Of a DNA stretch of 64,000 nucleotides, positions 36,358-44,471 are shown piece by piece (the first letter of the stretch is position 1; each line of letters begins with the position of its first letter). This DNA comes from Pseudobdellovibrionaceae bacterium. Lineage in GTDB: Bacteria > Bdellovibrionota > Bdellovibrionia > Bdellovibrionales > Bdellovibrionaceae. Both the position numbers and the translations under genes were made by a program. The notes beneath the pieces are model-generated. The model was not told where the DNA came from, did not search any database, and was given only the letters and a program-made list of their open reading frames with translations. Location: positions 248,001 through 312,000 of the forward strand of contig JAHBUW010000002.1 of NCBI GenBank assembly GCA_019637875.1, read 5' to 3'.

Positions 36358-37550
36358 GAGTACTCCGTATTGATATCGACGTATTTCTTCGACAGATCGC
36401 AGCCCCAAGCGGTGGCTCTGTGCCCACCGGTGCCGAAATCCACTTCGATGCGCACCTTCGACAGACGCAGCTCCTTGCGGACCTCGTCCCGATCGAACGC
36501 CAGCGGCGCGCCGTTTTTGAAAATCTCTTTGCCTTGAATGCTCAGGTTCATCTCGCGAAACGCGTTCGCGGGGATCCCGGCCGTTCCCAACTTCGCCAAG
36601 ATGCGACCCCAGTTCGGGTCTTCACCGTGGATCGCCGTCTTGACCAGCGGGGATGTCGTCACCGCGCGCGCCGCGACCCGTGCCAATTCGACATCGGGAA
36701 GCCCACGCACTTCGACTTCGACGAGTTTCGTCGCGCCTTCACCGTCCGCCGCGATCGACTGCGCCAGAAACTGCGCGACTTCCAGGAGCGCCTTACGGAA
36801 CGTCTGGATATCCTTCTGTTGCGCAAGCGAAATCCCCGAAGCGCCGTTCGCCATCATAAACACGCAGTCGTTGGTCGACGTGTCGCCGTCCACGCTGATC
36901 ATGTTGAAGCTCTCGTCGACCACTTCCTTCAGCATCAAGTGGCACATGCCCGGTTCGATTTGCGCGTCCGTCAGCAGATAACCCAGCATCGTCGCCATGT
37001 TCGGGTGAATCATCCCCGAACCCTTCGCGATGCCCGTCAGCCGCACCACGCCTGTCGACAGCGCCACCATGGTGGTCATCGACTTGGGCACAAGGTCCGT
37101 CGTCAGGATCGCGAGCGCGAAATTTTCGGTCACGTCGGTCAAACGCGCCGCGAGCTCGGGCATCCCGGGAATGATCTTATCCATCTCGAGCGGCTTGCCG
37201 ATCACGCCCGTCGACGCGACGAGGACTTCATTGGGTTGCACCTGCAAAGCGGCCGCGCAGGCCTCGACCATGGCGAGGTTGTCCTTCACGCCCTGCTCAC
37301 CGGTCGCCGCATTGGCTTGACCGCTGTTCGTCAGAATTGCGCGGATCCCCTTCCCGGGCAGCAGCGCTTTCGAGTAGTGCACGGGCGCCGCCGCGCACGC
37401 GTTCGTCGTGAAGACGCCCGCGGCCGTTGCGGGAACATCCGAAAAAATGAGTCCCATATCCGGGCGGTAACGTCGGACGCCACAGTTCACACCGCTCGCG
37501 AAAAAGCCTTTCGGCAGAAGAGTCCGTTGCAATCCAGGGCCAGGGGTCAT
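36354..37550 (-). CDS. argJ: Bifunctional ornithine acetyltransferase / N-acetylglutamate synthase
   Basis: 398 residues from the ATG overlapping the argC stop (ATGA at 37547-37550). ArgJ landmarks are VFTTNACAAAPV, ILTNSGQANAATG, and the self-cleavage region KGSGMIHPNMATML (cut before Thr), with DPNWGRILAKLG near the C-terminus. ArgJ recycles the acetyl group from acetylornithine to glutamate, so a separate ArgE is unnecessary. Whether it also uses acetyl-CoA cannot be read from sequence, but no argA is seen here. Confidence 0.93.
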   Translation of the reverse strand: MTPGPGLQRTLLPKGFFASGVNCGVRRYRPDMGLIFSDVPATAAGVFTTNACAAAPVHYSKALLPGKGIRAILTNSGQANAATGEQGVKDNLAMVEACAAALQVQPNEVLVASTGVIGKPLEMDKIIPGMPELAARLTDVTENFALAILTTDLVPKSMTTMVALSTGVVRLTGIAKGSGMIHPNMATMLGYLLTDAQIEPGMCHLMLKEVVDESFNMISVDGDTSTNDCVFMMANGASGISLAQQKDIQTFRKALLEVAQFLAQSIAADGEGATKLVEVEVRGLPDVELARVAARAVTTSPLVKTAIHGEDPNWGRILAKLGTAGIPANAFREMNLSIQGKEIFKNGAPLAFDRDEVRKELRLSKVRIEVDFGTGGHRATAWGCDLSKKYVDINTEYS

Positions 37551-38641
37551 GACCGACCTCCATTTTGAGAACCGGTCGCCTTTGCGGGTGCCGGGTGAAA
37601 GTAAAGACCCGCCGTCGCCGGCAAATCCAACCACACATTCATATTCTCGATCGCCTGGGTGGCCGCCCCTTTCAGTCGATTGTCGATACAGCTGAACACA
37701 TACAATTTGCCGTCACGGATCTCGTAAGAAATGCGCGTTTCGGCGGTTCCGACCACTTTGGTCAGATTCGCGAGCTGCGGCTTCTTCTCCAAGGAGCCGA
37801 ACTTCGCCAGCGGATAGTCCGCGAAGGCCTCGGCGTAGGCCGCCTCGACCTGCTCCAACCGCGCACTCGTCTTCGCGTAGATCGCCGCTTGAATTCCGTG
37901 ACGGATCGGCAGCAAGTGAGTCGAAAAGAAAAGCTCCGGTTGCGTCCCCGAATATTGCGACAAGCCCTCTTCGATTTCGGGCAGATGCTGGTGACGGCCG
38001 ACCCGGTAAGGGCGCAAGTCTTCCGCAACTTCGGTGAAGAGCTGGGATTCGTTGGCCTTGCGACCCGCGCCCGAGGTTCCCGACTTCGCATCCACCACGA
38101 TCATCGCGGGATCAATCAGACCCTTCTTCAAAAGGGGAACCAGCGCCATCTGGATCGCCGTCGCGTAACAACCGGGATTCGAAACGATCTTCACGTCTTT
38201 CGCGAAGGGGCCTGCGAACGGAACCAAGCTGTAGCGCGCCATCGCGAGGAGCTCCGGCTTCACGTCGAAACCGTACCACTCTTTGATCGCATGGGTATGC
38301 AGACGGAATGCTCCGCTCAGGTCGATGACTTTCTTACCCAGGGCGACCAGTTGCGGAGCCAGCTCCAGCGAAACTTCCGCCGGAGTGGCCAGAAAAACAA
38401 GGTCCGCCTGGGTTTTCAGAATTTCGGACTCGCCCGCGACTTGGATTTGTTCGACGCCGGGAAGTTCAACTTCCGCCGCGAGATCAAAGGCTTTCGACGC
38501 ATAGACCTCGGTCAGCGCGATATCGCGACGCGGAAGCAACCCCCGAACGAGTTCGAGGCCGCTGTACCCGCGCGCACCCACCACGGCCACGCGTGCGAGG
38601 GTCTTGGAGGGGCTGAATGAGGCATCATATTTATGCGTCAT
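37547..38641 (-). CDS. argC: N-acetyl-gamma-glutamyl-phosphate reductase
   Basis: 364 residues. NADP site VAVVGARGYSGLELVRGL, catalytic Cys in VSNPGCYATA, and DAKSGTSGAGRK; the HQHLPEIEEGL block carries the conserved His. It reduces acetylglutamyl phosphate to the semialdehyde. It is the first gene of the argCJBF-argR operon and divergent from argG. An ARG-box-like repeat overlaps its start codon. Confidence 0.93.
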   Translation of the reverse strand: MTHKYDASFSPSKTLARVAVVGARGYSGLELVRGLLPRRDIALTEVYASKAFDLAAEVELPGVEQIQVAGESEILKTQADLVFLATPAEVSLELAPQLVALGKKVIDLSGAFRLHTHAIKEWYGFDVKPELLAMARYSLVPFAGPFAKDVKIVSNPGCYATAIQMALVPLLKKGLIDPAMIVVDAKSGTSGAGRKANESQLFTEVAEDLRPYRVGRHQHLPEIEEGLSQYSGTQPELFFSTHLLPIRHGIQAAIYAKTSARLEQVEAAYAEAFADYPLAKFGSLEKKPQLANLTKVVGTAETRISYEIRDGKLYVFSCIDNRLKGAATQAIENMNVWLDLPATAGLYFHPAPAKATGSQNGGRS

Positions 38642-38720
38642 GGGTGCATAATATGCTCATGAGACGCAATGTCAATATTTTATTGCAAATAAATGCGACC
38701 TGTGTGCATAAATATTCCGA
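38623..38720. promoter_or_regulatory. ARG-box-like operators between argC and argG
   Basis: This AT-rich spacer stands out from its GC-rich surroundings. The core at 38705-38718 (TGCATAAATATTCC) matches 12 of 14 positions of the E. coli ARG core TGAAT-wwww-ATTCA. A weaker minus-strand match lies at 38684-38697, and related ATGCATAA/TTTATGC half sites and a GCATAATATGC palindrome (38646-38656) lie nearer argC. ArgR from 34079-34552 is the expected ligand, repressing both directions. Confidence 0.6.
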
Positions 38721-38748
38721 AACGAGAATTTCCATGCAGGAGGTCCAC

Positions 38749-39972
38749 ATGGCCCAACAGAAAAAAGAGAACGGCAAAGACAAAGTGCTGCTCGTTTACA
38801 GCGGCGGACTCGACACATCCATCTGCATTCCCCTCATGAAGGAAGAGCAGTACGGCTACAAAGAGGTCATCACCGTGACCGTCGACGTCGGCCAAGACCC
38901 GAAGGACATCGTCCAAGCGCAAGAGAAGGCGAAGATCATGGGCACCACCCACTTCACCGTCGACGCGAAAGACGAATTCGTGAAGGACTACTGTTGGAAG
39001 GCCCTGCAGGCGAATGGCGACTACCAAGGTTATCCCATGTCGACCTCCATCGCGCGCCCCCTGATCGCGGCGAAAGCCGCGGAAGTCGCCCAGAAGCTCG
39101 GCGTGACCGCGTTCGCCCACGGCTGCACCGGCAAAGGCAACGATCAGTACCGGATCGAATTCGGTCTGCGCACCCTGATCCCCGACGCCACCATCCACGC
39201 ACCCATCCGTGAACACAATATGACGCGCGTTTGGGAAATCGAGTACGCGAAGAAAAACAATGTCCCGATCCAGCAGTCGCTCGAAAAGATTTGGTCGATC
39301 GACGAAAACCTGTGGGGACGTTCCATCGAAGGCGGACGCCTGGAAGAGCCCGACTACGCTCCCCCGGAAGAGATCTTCCAGTGGACGAAATCACCCGAGG
39401 CCGCGAACGCCGAAGCCACGACCATCACCGTGAAATTCGAGAACGGCGTTCCCGTCGCGATCAACGGCGAAACCGGAACCCCTTCGCAACTCGTGATCCG
39501 CATGAACTCCATCGCGGGCGATAACGGCGTCGGCCGCATCGACATCATGGAAGACCGGATGATGGGACTGAAGGTCCGCGAGAACTACGAGTGCCCCGCG
39601 GCGACCGTGTTCTTGAAAGCGCACAAAGCCCTCGAAAACTTGGTGCTCACGCGCGAAGAGATCCGCTTCAAAGCGACCGTCGACCTGGAATGGTCGAAGC
39701 TCGCCTACGAAGGTCTGTGGTGGGATCCTTTGAAAGAAAACCTCGAAGCCTTCATCCAATCGACGCAAAAACGTGTCGCGGGCGAAGTAAAAATGAAGCT
39801 CTTCAAAGGCGGCATCACCGTCGTCGGCCGGACTTCGCCCTGGGCGTTGTACTCGGCGGATCTGGCTTCGTTCGATACGACGACCTTCGATCAGCGTGAG
39901 TCCACCGGCGCGGTGAAAAACTTCGGTATGCAGTCGCGCATGTACCACCACCTGAAGCGGACCCAAAAGTAA
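38749..39972 (+). CDS. argG: Argininosuccinate synthase
   Basis: 407 residues from ATG 38749 (AGGAGG 5 bases upstream); the open frame from 38617 runs through the operator region and is rejected. The N-type ATP P-loop is LLVYSGGLDTSICI; HGCTGKGNDQYRIE and STSIARPLIAAKAAE are further signatures. It joins citrulline and aspartate with ATP. The stop and the argH start share a base (TAATG), so the pair is coupled. Confidence 0.96.
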   Translation: MAQQKKENGKDKVLLVYSGGLDTSICIPLMKEEQYGYKEVITVTVDVGQDPKDIVQAQEKAKIMGTTHFTVDAKDEFVKDYCWKALQANGDYQGYPMSTSIARPLIAAKAAEVAQKLGVTAFAHGCTGKGNDQYRIEFGLRTLIPDATIHAPIREHNMTRVWEIEYAKKNNVPIQQSLEKIWSIDENLWGRSIEGGRLEEPDYAPPEEIFQWTKSPEAANAEATTITVKFENGVPVAINGETGTPSQLVIRMNSIAGDNGVGRIDIMEDRMMGLKVRENYECPAATVFLKAHKALENLVLTREEIRFKATVDLEWSKLAYEGLWWDPLKENLEAFIQSTQKRVAGEVKMKLFKGGITVVGRTSPWALYSADLASFDTTTFDQRESTGAVKNFGMQSRMYHHLKRTQK

Positions 39973-41348
39973 TGAAGCTTTGGGGCGGACGTTTCGAGAA
40001 AGACCTCGACCGTGACGTGCTGGAGTTCACCACGAGCTTCGGCATCGATCAGCGCCTGTGGCCCGTCGACATCGACGGGTCCATCGCGCACGCGCGGATG
40101 CTGGGCGCTCAGGGCATCCTGAGCGCCGCGGACAGCGCGGGTCTGGTGAAAGCGCTGACGGAACTCAAGCAGGACATCGCCGAAGGCAAAGTCGTACTTG
40201 ATCCCAATGCCGAAGACGTCCACTCCGCCATCGAAGTCGCCCTGAACCAAAAGATCGGCGCGCTATCGGGTCGGCTGCACACCGCCCGTAGCCGCAACGA
40301 CCAGGTCGCCACCGACGTCCGCCTTTATCTACGCGGCCAGATCGACGAACTGCGCGCCGAGCTGAAAGAGCTGCAAACCACGCTCTTCGAAACCGCCGAA
40401 AAGCATACGACAACGGTGCTTTCGGGCATGACCCACTTCCAGCACGCGCAGCCCGTGTCGCTCGCGCACCACCTGCTGACCTATTTCTGGATGCTCGATC
40501 GGGACATCGGTCGTTTGGCCGACTGCCGCGAGCGCATGAACTTGAATCCCCTCGGTGCGGCGGCGCTGGCCGGCACCGGTTTCCCGCTGGACCGCAAGGC
40601 CACCGCGCAAGAGCTCGGCTTTGCCGGCCCCATCCCGAACTCGCTGGATGCCGTCAGCGATCGGGACTTCATCGTGGAGTTCCTCTCGGCGGGATCGCTG
40701 ATCATGATGCACTACTCGCGTCTATGCGAAGAACTCATCATCTGGTCGACTCCCGAGTTCGGTTTCGTCGAGCTGGGTGATGAAGTGACCACGGGTTCCT
40801 CCATCATGCCGCAAAAGAAAAATCCCGACGTCGCGGAGCTGATCCGCGGTCGCGTAGGCCAGCTTTACGGCAACCTGATGGGCGCCCTCACGATGATGAA
40901 GGGCCTTCCCCTCGCCTACAACCGCGACATGCAGGAAGACAAAGTCTACCTTTTCGAAGGACTTGATCTGGTCCGCGTTTCGACCCGCATGATGAACCTC
41001 ATGTTGCAAAAAGCGTCCTGGAAACCCGAACGGATGGCGGCCTCGCTGGCCGGGGACTTCTCGAACGCGACCGATCTTGCCGACGATCTCGTCCGCAAAG
41101 GCCTGCCTTTCCGCGAAGCGCACGAAGTGATCGGCCGCCTGGTGCGCCAGTCGCTCGAAACCGGCGTGGCCCTCGAAAAAATGAAACTCGAAGACCTGAA
41201 AAAGTGCTCGTCGCTGTTCGACGAAGCCAGCCTGAAAGTCATTCCGCATTTGACCGTGATGAACGCCCGGATTTCCGAAGGCGGCGCCGGCGTGGACGCG
41301 GTTAAAGCCCAGCTTCAGGTGGCGAAGACGCGTCTGGCGACGAAATAA
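39972..41348 (+). CDS. argH: Argininosuccinate lyase
   Basis: 458 residues of the fumarase/aspartase superfamily. LWGGRFEKDLDRDVLEF at the N-terminus, the SRNDQVATDVRLYLR segment, GMTHFQHAQPVSLAHH with the catalytic His region, and the signature loop GSSIMPQKKNPD with the catalytic Ser. It splits argininosuccinate to arginine and fumarate. The last 47 bases overlap the convergent gene 41302-42462. Confidence 0.96.
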   Translation: MKLWGGRFEKDLDRDVLEFTTSFGIDQRLWPVDIDGSIAHARMLGAQGILSAADSAGLVKALTELKQDIAEGKVVLDPNAEDVHSAIEVALNQKIGALSGRLHTARSRNDQVATDVRLYLRGQIDELRAELKELQTTLFETAEKHTTTVLSGMTHFQHAQPVSLAHHLLTYFWMLDRDIGRLADCRERMNLNPLGAAALAGTGFPLDRKATAQELGFAGPIPNSLDAVSDRDFIVEFLSAGSLIMMHYSRLCEELIIWSTPEFGFVELGDEVTTGSSIMPQKKNPDVAELIRGRVGQLYGNLMGALTMMKGLPLAYNRDMQEDKVYLFEGLDLVRVSTRMMNLMLQKASWKPERMAASLAGDFSNATDLADDLVRKGLPFREAHEVIGRLVRQSLETGVALEKMKLEDLKKCSSLFDEASLKVIPHLTVMNARISEGGAGVDAVKAQLQVAKTRLATK

Positions 41349-42462
41349 GATTCGACGCCGGTTTCTCGACCGGCGCGGACTCCAAAGAAGCGCCCGAATT
41401 CCGGTAGTCATCCAGGGCCATCTTCAGCTCAGGCAGGAAATCCTTGGCGGTTTTGGTCATCGTTTTCGCCGCTTTTTCCAAACTCATCCAGAACAACATC
41501 GACTCTTGCGGGACGCCGTTCGCATCGGTCAGGCGCGCGTTCAAACGCTCGGGGGCCCCATGAATGTGGGCCCAATAGGCATGGTGAAAACGAAACTCGG
41601 GACGCAGCCGCGGGCTGGCGCCGATGGCGCGCAGTGATTTCATCGTGCGGTCCGAGCCTTCCGCGACCGCAAGCTCCGCCGGCGGACGCGGGACGCGCAC
41701 GACCGCCGAACGAGTCGCGAAACGCCGCGGATGTCCTTCACTCAAGGTCCATCCGTCCAAGCGGAACTCCCGCTGCGCGACATTGCGTGGGTCTTCGTCC
41801 TCGGTGCGCATCTCGCTCATGACTTCGACCAGTCCGGTCTTCGCGTTGCGGAAAACCAGAATTTCGGCTTCGCCGTTTTTCCCGAATCGTACCGGATAAA
41901 CGAGCACCCGCTCGGGCACCGTGTGACCGGGCGTCCGCGCGATCGTCTCCAGAAAGACACGCGCTTGATCGCGTCCTTTCAAGGTCAGATGGCGCGGCGA
42001 TTCCTCCCGCAAAGCCATTTCCCGGAAGGCCTTACGGTAACGCTCCTCATAGGGTCGGTGCGTAGTCCAAACCCAACGGATGATCGAGTCTTTCGTGAGC
42101 TGCATCAGGAAAGACTCGCGATTGTCGGCCCAAAGTTTTTCCCGGGTGAAAAGACGCAAACCCGTGCGACGGATGACGGACCACAGATTTTGCCAGAAGG
42201 GAATATGCAACCAGATGATGGTGTCCGCGCGACGCCAAACGTCCGCACGGACCGCGGAATAATTTCCGTCGACGATCCAAGACGGGCCTTCCAATTGGGG
42301 AAGCGTGAGCGCGCGGAATTCTTCAGGCGTGCGCGGCTGCCAGCCCGCTTGCCAGTGGATCGCGTCGAGCTCGACGACCGGGGCTTGATTCAATTTCGCG
42401 ATTTCGCGCGCCAGCGTGGACTTTCCGCTCGCACTGACACCGACGATACTGACTCTGCGCAT
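41302..42462 (-). CDS. P-loop kinase-like protein (FlaR/adenylate-kinase-like) with unknown C-terminal domain
   Basis: 386 residues from ATG 42462, immediately at the P-loop domain (MRRVSIVGVSASGKSTLARE); the frame is open to 42588 but adds no domain. Residues about 1-180 resemble FlaR-like / DNA-topology-modulation kinases: GVSASGKST, VVELDAIHWQAGWQPR, WIVDGNY, RADTIIWL. The C-terminal 190 residues are not recognised; VLVYPVRFGKNGEAEILVFRN followed by NVAQREF could be a degenerate Nudix-like fold, a low-confidence guess. The tail overlaps argH by 47 bases on the opposite strand. Confidence 0.55.
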   Translation of the reverse strand: MRRVSIVGVSASGKSTLAREIAKLNQAPVVELDAIHWQAGWQPRTPEEFRALTLPQLEGPSWIVDGNYSAVRADVWRRADTIIWLHIPFWQNLWSVIRRTGLRLFTREKLWADNRESFLMQLTKDSIIRWVWTTHRPYEERYRKAFREMALREESPRHLTLKGRDQARVFLETIARTPGHTVPERVLVYPVRFGKNGEAEILVFRNAKTGLVEVMSEMRTEDEDPRNVAQREFRLDGWTLSEGHPRRFATRSAVVRVPRPPAELAVAEGSDRTMKSLRAIGASPRLRPEFRFHHAYWAHIHGAPERLNARLTDANGVPQESMLFWMSLEKAAKTMTKTAKDFLPELKMALDDYRNSGASLESAPVEKPASNLISSPDASSPPEAGL

Positions 42463-42509
42463 CTTCCCCTTCCCGCTTTTCCCCGAAAAGTGGCGGAAAA
42501 ACCCCCAAA

Positions 42510-43460
42510 TTAAACGTTCCGGGGCGCGCCTTGTCCAGAAAAAGATCCCGGAATCGTGAATCGCAAGTATTGCACCTGTTCCGTGCATTCGAAGCCCCAG
42601 CGTTCGTGCGCGGTGATCGATTCACGATTTTCGATTTCCGCATCCGAGCCGAGCTCACGAAAACCTTTCGTCGCCGCCCACTTCACCGCCGCTTCGATCA
42701 ACTTTCGTCCGATCCCGGCGCGCCGAAATGAAGCCTCGATAAAAATTCCTTCAAGAAACGCCACCGGCGCGGTGTCGCACCCGTTCACGTAAGGCCGAAT
42801 CGAGATTTCGCAAAATCCACGCGCTTTTCCACCGTCGTCTGCCGCACGCGCGATGAAGACGGCCACGTCGGGCCGATGAAGCATCGCTTCGGCATCATGA
42901 AGATGCGCGGCCACCCCCGCGCCGGGCCACAGCTCCTCGCGCATCCGCGCCCAGTCTTCTAGATCCGTGCTCCGGGCGCGCTCCACCGTGAGGTCGGCGG
43001 TCGAGACCATCGGTCCCGTGATCGGCAAAGCTGCACGCAACGCCAAGGCGACGCGATCCAGGTTCGCGCGCGATCCCGCATCCGGATCCGCACCGGCGAA
43101 CCCCATACGGTGACCGTCCCCGCGAAAGCGGGGCGCGATGTGGAGATGGGCGTGGAAAACCTCCTGACCCGCGACCTCCCCCTCGGACAAAAACACGTTC
43201 GCCCCCTGATACCTGACTTCACTCTGACGTTCGAAAGCGCCCAGCAGGGACTGCGCGACCTGAAACAGCCGACCCGCCGACAAAGGCGGCACTCCGGTCA
43301 AACTTTTCGAATGATGTAGAGGCACGATCAAGAGGTGACCAGGATTGATGGGATTGATATCCATGAAGGCCGCAACGGACTCATCCCGATAAACGAAACT
43401 CGCGGGCAACTCTCCACAGAGAATTCGGCAAAAAACGCAGTCCTCACTTTGGTGAAACAT
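42510..43460 (-). CDS. HIT hydrolase fused to an AAC(6')-like GNAT acetyltransferase
   Basis: 316 residues from ATG 43460, with GGAGG 5 bases upstream. The N-terminal half is a HIT domain: zinc-type Cys pair C8-x-x-C11, INPGHLLIVPLHH, and the HxHxH motif HAHLH (H103, H105, H107). From about residue 150 a GNAT domain begins whose blocks (AHLHDAEAML, GFCEISIRPYVNGCD, VAFLEGIFIEASFRRAGIGRKLIEAA, ENRESITAHERWGFECTE) resemble aminoglycoside 6'-N-acetyltransferases. HIT proteins hydrolyse nucleotide conjugates. One continuous ORF encodes both; the combined function is unknown, and resistance activity must not be assumed from similarity. Confidence 0.7.
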   Translation of the reverse strand: MFHQSEDCVFCRILCGELPASFVYRDESVAAFMDINPINPGHLLIVPLHHSKSLTGVPPLSAGRLFQVAQSLLGAFERQSEVRYQGANVFLSEGEVAGQEVFHAHLHIAPRFRGDGHRMGFAGADPDAGSRANLDRVALALRAALPITGPMVSTADLTVERARSTDLEDWARMREELWPGAGVAAHLHDAEAMLHRPDVAVFIARAADDGGKARGFCEISIRPYVNGCDTAPVAFLEGIFIEASFRRAGIGRKLIEAAVKWAATKGFRELGSDAEIENRESITAHERWGFECTEQVQYLRFTIPGSFSGQGAPRNV

Positions 43461-43565
43461 CCTCACCTCCGGCGACCAGGATTCTCGAGGCTGTCTAAAA
43501 GATCAACACGCGGGGCGGGGCCAGAAACCCCTGAATCGGGGATGGGCTTTGCATTGAAAGGAAGT

Positions 43566-44471
43566 ATGTCGCCGACCCGCCAAGTCCTCACGATCACGCT
43601 GTCTTTCGCCGGTTTCGCGGCGCTGTTCTTTCTGACCTTTTCGGCGCACGCCGAGGTCCGTCGTCTGGAAATTCCGCCCTCTTTAACGAACCCGGCGATC
43701 TTTCAAGCGACCAGTCCCCACCTCGCGCTCCGTGACGACGCGGTCGCCGCTTCGGGATTTCTGGTCATTACCCTTGGGGGAACGAACAGCCGCACTTCGG
43801 ACTTTCATCATGTCCATCAAGTCGCCTTAAGCGAAGGCCACGCGGTCCTCGGTATCGACTATCCGAACAACGTGATTTCGACCACCTGCCGGAATGCCGC
43901 CCCGAATTGCTTTGACCAGTTCCGCGCCGAAGTCGCCACGGGCGTCGCGGGCAGCGAGATCGTTCAAGTTGATGCCGTGAATTCGATCCTCAACCGCATT
44001 CAGTCGTTGGTTCACCTGCTCGCGAACCGCGACGAGCGCTGGGGCGGCTTCATGAAAAACCGAAGCGTCGACTGGAACAAAGTGATTCTGATGGGACACT
44101 CCCAGGGCGCGGGACACGCCGCGTATCTAGCGAAGTTCGTCGCGGTAAAACGCCTGGTTCTCTTCGCGGGACCGCAAGACGCGCATGCCGATGAAGTCGC
44201 CTCATGGACCCATCTTCCCGGAAAAACTCCGCCTGATCACATCTTCGCGTTTCTGCATGCCAAAGATTTTTTCGACGCGAAACTTCAGCTGAAAGTGAAC
44301 GAAGCCCTGCACGAGGGGCGAAAGCTCGAGGTCTCGAAAGTCGACGCGACGACATCCGCTAAACTGAGCCACGTCATCGTTTCGGAACGTCCCGCCCAGG
44401 ACGGACATCACGCCGTTCTTTATCCCCCGAACGAGGACGTTTTCCGCGAACTTCTTGGCGCGGACTTATAA
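43566..44471 (+). CDS. Exported alpha/beta hydrolase
   Basis: 301 residues from ATG 43566, which starts a signal peptide (VLTITLSFAGFAALFFLTFS, ending AHA) with AAGGAAG ahead; the long upstream frame overlaps the HIT gene and is rejected. The nucleophile elbow is LMGHSQGAGHA (GxSxG). The early VLGIDYPN strand and a C-terminal His (GHHAVLYP) fit a catalytic triad. The Cys pair CRNAAPNC may be disulphide-bonded. The substrate is unknown. The end overlaps the convergent GNAT gene by 6 bases. Confidence 0.65.
   Translation: MSPTRQVLTITLSFAGFAALFFLTFSAHAEVRRLEIPPSLTNPAIFQATSPHLALRDDAVAASGFLVITLGGTNSRTSDFHHVHQVALSEGHAVLGIDYPNNVISTTCRNAAPNCFDQFRAEVATGVAGSEIVQVDAVNSILNRIQSLVHLLANRDERWGGFMKNRSVDWNKVILMGHSQGAGHAAYLAKFVAVKRLVLFAGPQDAHADEVASWTHLPGKTPPDHIFAFLHAKDFFDAKLQLKVNEALHEGRKLEVSKVDATTSAKLSHVIVSERPAQDGHHAVLYPPNEDVFRELLGADL

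Noticed and set aside
38617-38748. N-terminal extension of ArgG from an upstream ATG
   Set aside because: It would run through the ARG-box region and the argC start. The ATG at 38749 has a perfect ribosome site and gives the normal length.
42510-43460. Aminoglycoside-resistance gene
   Set aside because: The GNAT half resembles AAC(6'), but it is fused to a HIT domain in a chromosomal setting with no mobile element, so resistance is not supported.
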